A stretch of 64,000 nucleotides of DNA from Selaginella moellendorffii (Eukaryota; Streptophyta; Lycopodiopsida; Selaginellales; Selaginellaceae). The stretch spans positions 1,246,148-1,310,147 of the forward strand of contig NW_003314297.1 of NCBI RefSeq assembly GCF_000143415.4. The letters run 5' to 3'. This document shows positions 34,542-44,028 of this stretch, in pieces. A program made the translations under genes and the position numbers. The notes beneath the pieces are model-generated. The model did no database searches. It was given only the letters and a program-made list of their open reading frames with translations, and was not told where the DNA came from. Numbering within the stretch: position 1 is the first letter of the stretch; the number at the start of each line of letters is the position of its first letter.

Positions 34542-35917
34542 ATGGCGACTCAGCAGCAGCAACAGCAACCTCCCAGCTACGATCAAGCTCAATCGCGCGG
34601 CGGCAGCGATCCGTATGTGTCGTATCCACAGGTCTATCCCGGCGGTGGCGAGAAAGCGAAGCAATCCACGCAGTGGGAGGAGGCGCCGGTGATGGGCACT
34701 CCAGCGAACCCTAGCGCTCATCCGGGTAATCAGCAAGCAGCCATGTCCCAGCGCCCCGAATTGAAGGAAGGGAAGGGATTTGACGAGCCCGGAGTGGCGG
34801 GAAGCTATGTCTCGCCACAGGTCGGCGGAGGAGGAGGAGATCCCAATAGAGCCGGTGGCGGTGCTGGAAGTCCCTACGTCCAGACAGCATCCATCCCATC
34901 CACTCCAGGAAAGAGTAAGCGATCTCTCATAGTTTGATCTCTTCCTTTTTTGTTGGATCGATCGAGCCTTGTGATCGCAGGTCCCATGGAGTCTATCCTC
35001 GAGATCTTGAACAAATGGGGAAAGAAGGCCGAGGGCATGGCCGAGAACGTATGGAATCACTGTAAGTTCTTCCACAAGAGTCTAAAGTTCACAGTGATGT
35101 CTCTAGTGGATTTTCCTTCTAGTGGATCTTCCATGAACTTCATAGCTTACTTGCCAGTGAAGAAGCTCACAATTTTTAATCTTTTGCAACAGTGAAGGCC
35201 GGTCCTTCAATGACGGATACCGCGTGGGGGAAGCTCAGCCATGGCACCAAGGTCTTCACGGAAGGGGGATACGAGAACGTCTTCAAGCAAACTTTCGGTA
35301 CCGAGGAGAACGAACGCCTCCGAAAGTCGTACGCGTGCTATCTCTCCACGTCTACGGGGCCGGTGCCGGGAGTTCTCTACATCTCCAACCGTAGAATCGC
35401 GTTTTCTAGCGATCGACCGCTCACGTATTATCCCTCGCCGGGACAGCAAGCCATGAGCTACTACAAGGTAAAGTCTCTTCCTTCGTTTCGAGTTTCTTAG
35501 TTCCTTCGCGTATTTCTTCCTTTGTTTCGAGTTTCTTATTTCACCCTGGCTTGTTTCTTCCTCTGTTTCGGGTTTCCTTCGCGCATTTCCTCCTTTCAAG
35601 TTTCTTAGTTTTCCATGGCAGTGTTTTACTTTTAAATCTTCCATTTTCCCTGGTTTTCTTTCGTTTAGATCTTTCATTTCTTATCTCTGTCCATTTTGCA
35701 GCTGGTCATACCTGTGGACAAGCTGAGGAGTGTCAATCCCTCGACCAATCCACAGAAACCCATGGAGAAGTATATCCAGCTCTCCACCGTTGACAACCAT
35801 GAGTTTTGGTTCATGGGGTTTGTCAACTACGACAAAGGTGTGAAGAACTTGCAGCTGGTGTTGAACAATCCGAATGGGTCTTGGGATTCTTCCCCTAGAC
35901 CACAGTACAATGCTTGA
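34542..35917 (+). CDS. GRAM domain protein, GEM-like/ABA-responsive
   Basis: Plant GEM-like family protein of 314 aa in four exons: 34542-34914, 34981-35061, 35193-35467 and 35702-35917. The N-terminal 125 residues are Gln/Pro/Gly-rich and disordered. Then come the family helix (ESILEILNKWGKKAEG) and the GRAM domain: GGYENVFKQTF, LRKSYACYLSTSTGPVPGVLYIS, RPLTYYPSPGQQAMSYYK, ending LVIPVDKLRSVNPS. GRAM domains bind membrane phosphoinositides; GEM-like proteins are associated with ABA response and cell-fate control in other plants. The last intron contains an internal pyrimidine-rich tandem repeat. Confidence 0.92.
35468..35701. repeat. Pyrimidine-rich tandem repeat in intron 3 of the GRAM gene
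   Basis: Imperfect repeats of the words gtttcgagtttctta, ccttcgcg and atttcttcct fill this 234-bp intron. It is longer than the gene's other introns (66 and 131 bp), probably through repeat expansion. Confidence 0.65.
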
Positions 35918-36330
35918 AAGCGTCTACCATTTGTATAAATCTGTATGTGATGTGAAATCTTTTAAAGCTTTGTGTGGACTGAACAAACCAAATTGTCAGA
36001 AGTGTGTGAGAATCTAAGCAGGGAAAAACATACCTTGTGTTTTTCGGATAATTCGGTCTAACAATATCTTTGGAATGATCATTTAATTCGGCACCATTAT
36101 GTTCCACGCATTTGGAACTTCCCCTGGATGATATAAACATGCCGCAGGCATGAGCATTGCAACAAAATAAAAATCAGCTAAAAAGTGAAATCACTTACCT
36201 CATGGGGCTTATATTTCTCTTTCTTGTATTCCTTGTTTTTGTAAAGCAATGCTACGAGTCAGTAATCGAAGCTCAAGAAAAATGAAATGTTTGCTCACCG
36301 CTACGCGTCTCAAATGGCTCCTCCGCACAG
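35918..36330. other. Intergenic
   Basis: Holds the 3' UTR of the GRAM gene and the upstream flank of the GDSL pseudogene. No other gene was recognised. Confidence 0.45.
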
Positions 36331-37412
36331 ATATCTAGGTGCTTCAAAGCGATGTACGTTCTCGGGGACTCCCTGGACGACACTGGGAACTTTGCATCCG
36401 GGCACGCCACCCAGTCCGTACGGTGTCACGAATCCCGGGTGTCCCAAAGGCCGATTCACCAACGGTGGCGTACTGGTGGATTTCATAGGTCATCTAGAGC
36501 AAAGAAAACAAAATGTCAGGGAGCCAAATGAACGCTGCAGCACAAGACCTTGGACGAAAACCAACAATTCCTTACCATAGCTGTTCTTGCGGGACGAGCT
36601 TTGCCTTCGTTGGAGGAACGGTGTTAGGCCTGGATTACTTCCACCAAAGGGGGGTACCTACTCTCGTGCCAGGATCGTTTGACAATGAAACTGCGTGGTT
36701 CGATTCTTACAGAAAAAACTGCTCCGGTATAGAGCTTGAGAAGAGCTTGGTCGTTGTCGGGGGTGGTGAACTCTGCAACAATAGACGAAAGTATACACCA
36801 CTGGGTTGATCAATTGGTGAACAAGTTAGTCCAGGTAAATAGAACTTACAGTCTCGCTCACTCTTTCAAGATCATATGTTCTGTCTTTCCAGAATGCCTG
36901 TTGGTTCTTAATGTGCCTTCCACAGCCTGTACGCCAATTTATCTCGACACTATACCAGACATCAAAGGTTTGGATGACTATGGATGCTTGAAAGGATACG
37001 GAAAAGTTATAACCACTCACAACAAGAGGGCTGTTCAAATCGGAGGCGATTACCAAAGGAGCTACCGTCTTCATAGCCGACCGCTATAAGTTCCTGTATG
37101 ACGTGCTGCGAGAGCCAGGAAAATATGATGAAACCATCTACTTTCAAGTTGTTTTGATTGAATTGTATGTACGCAGGATTTGAGAAAACTCACGAGGCTT
37201 GCTGCGGTGGTGATGGCCAACACAACGCAATTGTCGGGTGTGGTCACTCTGGATTTACTCTCTGCAGCAACGTCAGTCAGTATCTTTTCTTCGATCAATT
37301 TCACTTCACGGAGAGTTTCAATAGGCAGGAAGCAATGGCACTCGTCCACGAAAAAGAATACCTTGTTTCAAATCGTGGATCTCGATTATCTCTGGATGAC
37401 TTATGTCGATAG
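36331..37412 (+). pseudogene. Broken GDSL esterase/lipase
   Basis: All major blocks of a plant GDSL lipase are present in order but in different frames. MYVLGDSLDDTGNFASG (about 36352-36402) has the GDSL motif with the catalytic Ser. The next block, SPYGVTNPGCPKGRFTNGG, is shifted by a frame. FAFVGGTVLGLDYFHQRG and FDSYRKNCSGIE follow near 36600-36740, then VVVGGGE where the family has G-x-N-D. The block ACTPIYLDTIPDI is at about 36925-36965. Finally ACCGGDGQHNA and FFDQFHFTESFNR (with the catalytic Asp/His) are at 37195-37325. Frameshifts and stops between blocks are not explained by the small introns usual here. Its end touches the stop of the convergent PPR gene. It is a recent pseudogene, unless sequencing errors broke it. 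Confidence 0.75.
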
Positions 37413-39584
37413 TAGTCGTGATTCGTGCATTTGTGTAATGGAATCGCTGCACATAGTTCTAATTCGAAGTGCTTCGTCCAACATGCCAGCAGTAACATAT
37501 ATGTTAGCCATCGTCACATAAATCGAAGCACCAACATTACCAAGCTTCAACATGGACTCGAAGGCAAGCTGTCCGACTTCCACATTCTTCCACCGTTGAG
37601 AAGCATCCAGCAAACACGTCCATATTACATGATTTGGTTCGAATGGCATGCTCCTCACCAATGCCACTGCATCATTCAACTGATTAGTACGACCGTAGAG
37701 ATCAACCATGCATGAGTAGTGCTGGATGCAAGGAGAAACCCCATACTCCGAGCTCATGACTGTGAAGAAATGCTTCCCTTTGTCGATAAGTCCGGCATGG
37801 CTGCAAGCGCTCAGAATCGAGAGGAAGATCACGTCGTCCGGCTGCAACCGCAGCTTCTTCATCCTCTCGAACAAATCAAGCACGCTGTCGGTGTCTCCTT
37901 GAGAGCTGTAACCTGCCATCATCGCACTCCAGGCAACTAAGTTCTTGTGGTTGCTAGGAACCGAAAAGAATACCTGCTCAGCTTCGGCCATGCTCCCGCA
38001 CTTGCCAAAAAAATCGATGAGACAAGTCCAGACGAAGGTGTTGCTGTCCAATCCAGCTCGCTGAAGCTCCTTGTAAATCTCTCGTCCTTTCTCTAACGCT
38101 CCCAAGCTTGCGCAGGCCTTAAGAGCAGCCACGAATGTCACCGCGTCCGCTACAAGCCCCTCTCCTCTCATGCGTGTAAAAAGTCGTAGAGCCTGCTCGC
38201 TTTCCCCGACCTGGACGTAGCTCTGAATAATCGCTGTCCACGAGACCGAATCACGATCCGTCATGCCGTCAAAAACACGTCGTGCTTCCTCCACACTCCC
38301 ACACTTCGCGTACATGTCGACGAGAGCATTTGACACGAAGAGGTCCCGTCCGAGACCATCTGCGGCAGCTTGCGAGTGAATACCTCTACCAATCTCGAGC
38401 CACTTTCTCTTGAGCACCTTGTCCTCGGACTCTCGCCCATGAACCGGCTTGCTACTGTCACCACCATCACCACTTGCTCTCTCGGCCAAGCTCACGCAAG
38501 CCTTGAGCGCAGCTAGATAAGTCACAGCATTTGGCACGTATCCGTCACCTCGCATTCTCGAGTATAAATCCAAGCTGAGCTCGCCTTGCCCGCACCGTGC
38601 GTAGCCCAGAATCAACGAGCTCCACGAAACCACGCTTGGTTTCCTCAAAGCGTCGAACACCCGCCTTGCATCCTCCATACTTCCACACTTCGAGTACATG
38701 TCCACCAAGGCGTTTCCCACGAATTTTTCCAGCTCGTAGCCACCTTTTAGTGCTTGACCATGCACTTGTCTGCCTCTTCTTAGACAACCACTGAGAGAAC
38801 TCCTCCACTGCTCACTTGATTCTCCCAAAGAAGCGCAGGCTTTTAACGCTGCGAGAACCGTGACCCGGTCGGGATCGCAGCCTTCTTCTTGCATGGCAGC
38901 GTAGAACTCCAGCGCCAAGTCTGCTTGCCCGGTCTCGGCAAATCCCAAGATCACCGCAGTCCAAGAGACTGCATTCCTGGAATCCATGCTCTCGAAGACG
39001 AGCTGGGCGTCCACCAAGCTCCCACACTTGGCGTAAGAATCCGTCAAAGAACTGGCCAGAAATATTTCTGAGAGTTCCCCGAATCTGGCAGCCCGAGCGT
39101 GGATGTCCTGGATTCTAGCCAAGAATCTAGCTCTGGAGCCACGGCCCCTGGATCGCTCGATCAAGCTCGAGCAAGCCTTGAGCGCTGCAAGAAATGTGAC
39201 ATGATCCGGACGGCACGACGAATCACTGCCTCCCCCTTCCTGGACAAACCGATCGAAATATCCCAGCGCGGCATCACCATCGCCGTTGAGCGCCAGTCCC
39301 TGGATGATGCAGTTCCAAGAAACCACGTCGCGCTGCCGGATGCTCTCGAAGACGCCGCGAGCCTCCATCGCGCTGCCGCATTTCGCGTACATATCGATCA
39401 GCGAGCTCGCGATGGCCGGGTGCGCGTCCAAATCCCCGTTCTTGGCCGCGTCCCTGTGAATCATCCTACCTGATTCCAGGTCCCTGGAGCGCTTGCATGC
39501 CTTGATCGCTGCCAGGACGGCTCCCACGCCGGGATTCACTCCCTGATCGCGAGCGCTGTGACAGACCGCGATAGATTTCTCCAT
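37401..39584 (-). CDS. Pentatricopeptide repeat protein (PLS-type), intronless
   Basis: Organelle RNA-binding protein of 727 aa in one exon. It is built of tandem 31-36 aa helix-turn-helix repeats from about residue 20 to the end, each recognisable by cores such as LVDMYAKCGSVEEARRVFD, SWTAIIQSYVQVGESEQAL and VTFVAALKACASLGALEKG. It ends in the E-type region (IYVTMANIYVTAGMLDEALRIR) without a DYW deaminase domain. Such proteins bind single-stranded organellar transcripts base by base and direct editing, splicing or stability; here it would need a partner for editing. The ATG at 39584 was chosen; a ten-codon longer frame begins with GTG. No clear target peptide was found. It is divergent from SNX1, 136 bp away. 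Confidence 0.93.
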   Translation of the reverse strand: MEKSIAVCHSARDQGVNPGVGAVLAAIKACKRSRDLESGRMIHRDAAKNGDLDAHPAIASSLIDMYAKCGSAMEARGVFESIRQRDVVSWNCIIQGLALNGDGDAALGYFDRFVQEGGGSDSSCRPDHVTFLAALKACSSLIERSRGRGSRARFLARIQDIHARAARFGELSEIFLASSLTDSYAKCGSLVDAQLVFESMDSRNAVSWTAVILGFAETGQADLALEFYAAMQEEGCDPDRVTVLAALKACASLGESSEQWRSSLSGCLRRGRQVHGQALKGGYELEKFVGNALVDMYSKCGSMEDARRVFDALRKPSVVSWSSLILGYARCGQGELSLDLYSRMRGDGYVPNAVTYLAALKACVSLAERASGDGGDSSKPVHGRESEDKVLKRKWLEIGRGIHSQAAADGLGRDLFVSNALVDMYAKCGSVEEARRVFDGMTDRDSVSWTAIIQSYVQVGESEQALRLFTRMRGEGLVADAVTFVAALKACASLGALEKGREIYKELQRAGLDSNTFVWTCLIDFFGKCGSMAEAEQVFFSVPSNHKNLVAWSAMMAGYSSQGDTDSVLDLFERMKKLRLQPDDVIFLSILSACSHAGLIDKGKHFFTVMSSEYGVSPCIQHYSCMVDLYGRTNQLNDAVALVRSMPFEPNHVIWTCLLDASQRWKNVEVGQLAFESMLKLGNVGASIYVTMANIYVTAGMLDEALRIRTMCSDSITQMHESRLLST

Positions 39585-39720
39585 CCCGGATCCATAAACC
39601 CTAAAATGCGCCACTCGGTATATCCTCCATCCAGTTGAAAGAAGGTATATCCAGTTTTATAAGGTTTAGACGAGGGTTATTTGATCAGCTCGTGGAAATT
39701 TTGACGCATCGAGGAGCGCC

Positions 39721-41567
39721 ATGGTCTCCAGAGTAAGCCATCGATCCCAAATTTCGATTCCAGGCTAGATTTCTCTCCAAATCTCTTCCATCACTGGTGA
39801 TCTGAGGGTTTTTGCTTCGATTTTCCAGCAGCGCAGCGCCGGCATCCCCTCTAGCCCTAATTCGCCAGCTCCGGAACAGCCATTTCTATCCATCTCTGTC
39901 ACCGATCCGGTGAAGCTCGGTAACAATGTACAAGCCTACATTTCTTATCGGGTCAGCACCAAGGTGTGTGAGTTTTAAGCTTGTTATGTGTTCTTCCCGG
40001 AGAGATCATCTTTTTCTTTCTTTTTTCCTTTCAGACTAACATGCAAGAGTATCGGGGCTTGGAGAAGATTGTCATTCGTAGATACAGCGATTTTGTGTGG
40101 CTACACGAGCGATTAACTGAGAGATACAAGGGCATTATCATTCCTCCGCTTCCAGAGAAAAGTGCAGTAGGTGAGTGAGCAAGAAAGTATTTTTCTTTTG
40201 CTCTTTCTTACTTACACTTTGTTTGACTGTGCAGAGAAGTTTCGATTTAGCGCCGAGTTTATCGAGGTCAGACGACGAGCTCTAGACGTGTTTCTGAATC
40301 GGATTGCTGCACATCCGATTCTTCGTCAAAGTGACGACTTGAAAAGCTTTCTGCAAGCCGATGAAGACAGTTGGGTTAGTGAGTTTGCTAGATTTCTATG
40401 CAGTGCAGTAATTTTATGTTCCAGGTTGTTGAGAAATCAAGAACAGCTGAGGGGGTTTTCAAAAAGAAACCCAGCGATTTCATGCAAATATTCAAGGTAG
40501 AGCTGCCAAGTTCTGGTTTTACATGCCATCCTCATTGTTATGGTTTCAACAGGATGTACAATCCAAAGTCACGGACGTTGTGTTGGGTAAAGAAAAACCC
40601 CTGGAAGAGACGAGCGAGGAGTATGAAAAGGTCAAGCACTATGTCACAGAACTTGAAGATCATCTTGGCGAGGCACAGAAGCAGTCGTATCGTCTGGTGA
40701 AGCGTCATAGCGGTCAGCAATTTTATTTTCATCGTGATATCATCTCTTAACTTACTTCCACTTTAGAGTTGGGACAAGCCTTGGCTGAGTTTGGCAAATC
40801 GGTGAAGTCCCTTGGAGGCTGTGAAACGGGACTTCTTGGCAAAGCCTTCGGAGAACTTGGCAACCGTGCGGAGTTACTTTCCTACAAGCTACAAAAACAG
40901 GTATTCTGCTTTCCATATCTCCTTGTGAAATGCTTATCGGTCATTTCATCCAGGCGCAAGATCTGCTCATGAACTTTGAGGAGCCGCTCAAAGAGTACGT
41001 CCGAACTGTCCAGTCTATCAAAGTAAGATAACGTCTTTTCTAAAAAAGAATGCTAAAGGGGTGTTTCTTGTGTAGGCGGTGCTGAGTGATAGAGCGCAAG
41101 CCTTCAGGCAACAACGTGAGCTCTTTGAAGCATCAAAGCTGAAAGAGATCAACCTGTAAGTGACCCATGCTCTGTATTTCCAGTCGACTTATCCAGCTTC
41201 CTCGTCTTGTCAGGGAAAAGCTAAGAGTAGTGCGGCCTGACAAAGTAGGGGAGGCCGAGATCGACTACAGAGAGGTATGTTCGCATCGATCGTTGTTGTC
41301 TTGCACGAATGACACTTTGCTTCACAGACGAAACTTCAAAGCGACGAAGCAAACAGGCGCTACGAAGAGATCGTCAAGGTGATGCAGCAGGAAATGGTGA
41401 GGTTCCAGGAAGAAAAGACTCGAGACTTGGGTGCCGTCTTTCACGAGTTTGCTCGCGGCCAGGCCCAGCTAGCCAACGACACAGCCGAGGCTTGGAAGGT
41501 TTTGGCATCGCAACTGGACGCCTGGTCGCATCAAAGCGCTGGAAAGGCCGTAGAGTCGTCCGCTTGA
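39721..41567 (+). CDS. SNX1: Sorting nexin 1-like PX-BAR protein
   Basis: Endosomal retromer-associated protein of 412 aa. Eleven exons: 39721-39732, 39829-39963, 40035-40170, 40235-40374, 40425-40496, 40553-40712, 40767-40900, 40954-41022, 41076-41155, 41214-41274 and 41328-41567. The first coding exon is just 12 nt (MVSR). The PX domain covers about residues 25-140: RRYSDFVWLHERL is the phosphoinositide-binding basic/aromatic motif, followed by IIPPLPEKS. The BAR helices follow (EKPLEETSEEYEKVKHYVTEL, GQALAEFGKSVKSLG, EIVKVMQQEMVRFQEE). Length matches plant SNX1 (about 400 aa), which acts in sorting from endosomes to vacuole and plasma membrane, including auxin carriers. The tail faces the WLM protease gene 104 bp away. 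Confidence 0.95.
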
Positions 41568-41671
41568 GACGAACAACGCACTCTCGTGTTGTAAAAATTT
41601 ACAGGCGAAGAGAATATCATCCTTCCAGGTGTGCTAGAATGCTTCTTCTTTCCTGTTGTTATTTTCGCTCG

Positions 41672-44005
41672 CTAGCCATGTACGTAAGAGCCAAGCGCGC
41701 TCGTCACGAGAGAGCGTGCCAGCCACAGCAATCCAGGATCATTGGTCTTGAGCACAAAGCTTGACATCGCTGCTTCTTCGGCAAATCCAACCATTTTAAG
41801 CAGCTCAATCGCTCCTGTAAAAACAAAACTAAGGACACTCGAAGACCATACAAGCTTTAGACTGATTACCGGCAAACTTTGCAACACGCTCCTGGAAGAC
41901 GGGATTGTTCTGCCATGGAACAGCACACGTTAGCAACAAAAACGAAGAAAGTATCGCTTTCATTCACTCGCCTTCTTTATACGCCGGTACTTCTCTTCGT
42001 TTGGATGCTCCATGACGTTACTGAACAAGCAAGAGCATAGTGAGAAAACAAATGAGAAACCAAAGCTAAACCTTAAGATTTTCACAAGAGTTTGGAAAGC
42101 CATGGCCGCTTCCAAGGGAGTAGCCTGACGAGTAAGCATCGCGATCGAGTCCTCGAGCCGGGAACTAGCAGCAGCTGCTGCGGCATTGATTCGTTTGATC
42201 TCCATGTCCAGTTCTCCCATCTCCATCACTTCCACGTCTCTCTGAAACGGACTTCCATGCCTGAGATCGTCGTCTGGATCCGGTTCTTTGTGATCTTCTG
42301 GAAGTTTAGTTCTTTTATTGTCTCCGTATGCTTCTTGATCGTCTGGATCATTGTCGTCTGGATCTGGTTCTCTGTAATCTTTTAGAGTTTCCTTCTCGTC
42401 CGGGTCTGGTTCTCTGTAATCTTTTAGAGTTTCCTTCTCGTCCGGGTCTGGTTCCCCGTGATGTTCGTTCTCGTCTGGATCTGGTTCTCTGTGACTTTCC
42501 TTCTCATCCGGGTCTGGTTCCCAGGTTTCTGTTCTATATGCGTGCGGTTCGTCTGGATCTGGTTCACTCTCGTAAGCTTGAGTTTCATCGGGATCCGGTT
42601 CACCATCAGGAAATTCTTTGTTATAAGTTTCTTGGTCGTCAGGATCTGGTTCTTCGCTTACTTTATCATCTGGTTTTGAGCTTTCGGCATTTTCTTTCAG
42701 TCTGTTCAATGCTGCGTTGGCTGCTGCTACCTTGACATTCAAAACGGAAGATGAACCTCCACCGAGGCGGTGGCCTTTGCGCAAGACCTCTGAATTATCC
42801 TCAATACTATCTGGAACTTGGTGTTTCATGCCGCTTAGACTTTGGCCTCGCGATCTTGTCCAGTCAAGCTCAAGCGACTCTTTGTTAAGCTGAAACAAGA
42901 AGGATAAGCAATGAGATTGAACCAAAGGAGAAATGTTTACCAGTTTGTCCAGTTGATGGAAATTCTCATCGTGTTCATCATGTACCATATGCGCCTGAAC
43001 ATAGAACACAGAAGGGTGTTTGTCGGTTGCATATCACAGAAGATCAAGTTTATCTCACCAGTTCATGAAGTAAAGTCTTTCTTATGGATTCATACTTCCG
43101 AAAACCCTTCAAGTCATCTGTTCGAAGACGTAGAGAGATCTCTTCTCCGCGATTCTGCAAAACTATGGAGCTCAACAACAGGTTCATCGCATGCTTTCGA
43201 ATTACCTTGTTGAATCCGAGAAGACACTTGGGACTGATTCCGACCAATCCCTCGGGTGCCATTTCACTAAAAACTCCCACTCGCCATCGATACTGAAAAC
43301 AAAGTAAAGATCAATCCTTCCGAAGGCATAGAAAAATGCACCTTGTTCATTATGGCGATGATGCCTCTGTCACTAGCCAAGGCATGCAAGAGCTCGAGAG
43401 CTTTCGGAGGTGGTGGAGTCATCTACGAACACCAGCACAAAAATTCCGCGACAATCCATCAAAAACAAAGTACCTGTACGCCAGGAAGATGAAGAGTTTT
43501 AAAGTCTTGAAACGTATAGGGGCCGGCAGGGAGTTTTCCCGTAGCAGAAGCCGAGGAAGCTCGTCGCCGAGCTCGTTCCTCCTCTTCCTCAAATCCAAGG
43601 CTTCTAGTGTCCTTCTGTAAAGCTCCCGAGACTTCCACCGTCTCGTGAGGGAGTGCTCCCATCACACGTAAAACCTTTCCCTGGAAAGCGAACAATAGAA
43701 GCTTTGTAAGCATGGAGGAAGCCAGCGAGCGAACGAAAGAAAAAAAGAGAAACCTCTTCGATCCCACACTCTCCAAGAGATAGCATGGCGCATTCCTCGC
43801 TGAAGGGCTCCAGCGCTCCACGGGCACCTCGAGGAACCAGCAGCTTCATTGTCTGCGGGGAAATCCCAGTAGCCGACTGTAGCTCCTGCCCCAATTCCCG
43901 CAGCGTCGAGCTCGCCGTGATCGCCAGCACGAATTCCTTTCCTCGGTACGTGAACCTCAAGCGCTGCTGCCGCGGCGCCGCCTCTCGATCCACCTCCATC
44001 TCCAT
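41672..44005 (-). CDS. Ubiquitin-like/WLM/PUB metalloprotease (WSS1-related) with EPDPD repeats
   Basis: Predicted zinc protease of 608 aa in ten exons: 43754-44005, 43474-43680, 43342-43422, 43206-43292, 43059-43154, 42941-42994, 42072-42889, 41972-42020, 41870-41909 and 41672-41814. An N-terminal ubiquitin-like domain (about residues 14-90, RLRFTYRGKEFVLAI) is followed by a WLM domain with H239-E240-x2-H243 and H249. The motif is split by an intron: HEL in exon 5, AHMVHDEHDENF in exon 6. Residues about 339-467 hold nine EPDPD(D/E) repeats with variable linkers. A C-terminal PUB domain (MEHPNEEKYRRIKKNNPVFQERV to ELLKMVGF) is a known binder of p97/CDC48. Yeast Wss1 cuts DNA-protein crosslinks with Cdc48; the same role here is inferred. 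Intron 8 has a GC donor (AAG|GCGAGT at 41971). The stop of PPR gene 2 lies 23 bp upstream of this ATG. Confidence 0.9.
42200..42650 (-). repeat. In-frame EPDPD-encoding minisatellite
   Basis: Within exon 7 of the WLM protease, the codons for GAACCAGACCC(G)GACGA recur nine times with spacers of 5-22 codons. Two adjacent 42-bp units, encoding EPDPDEKETLKDYR, are almost identical at DNA level (about 42370-42450), a sign of recent unequal exchange. All units stay in frame. Confidence 0.9.
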
Positions 44006-44028
44006 CGCCACTGGACCCAAACCTTCCC

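Noticed and set aside
42092-42735. Overlapping plus-strand frames rich in LDLVL repeats
   Set aside because: They are the antisense reading of the EPDPD repeat in the WLM protease.
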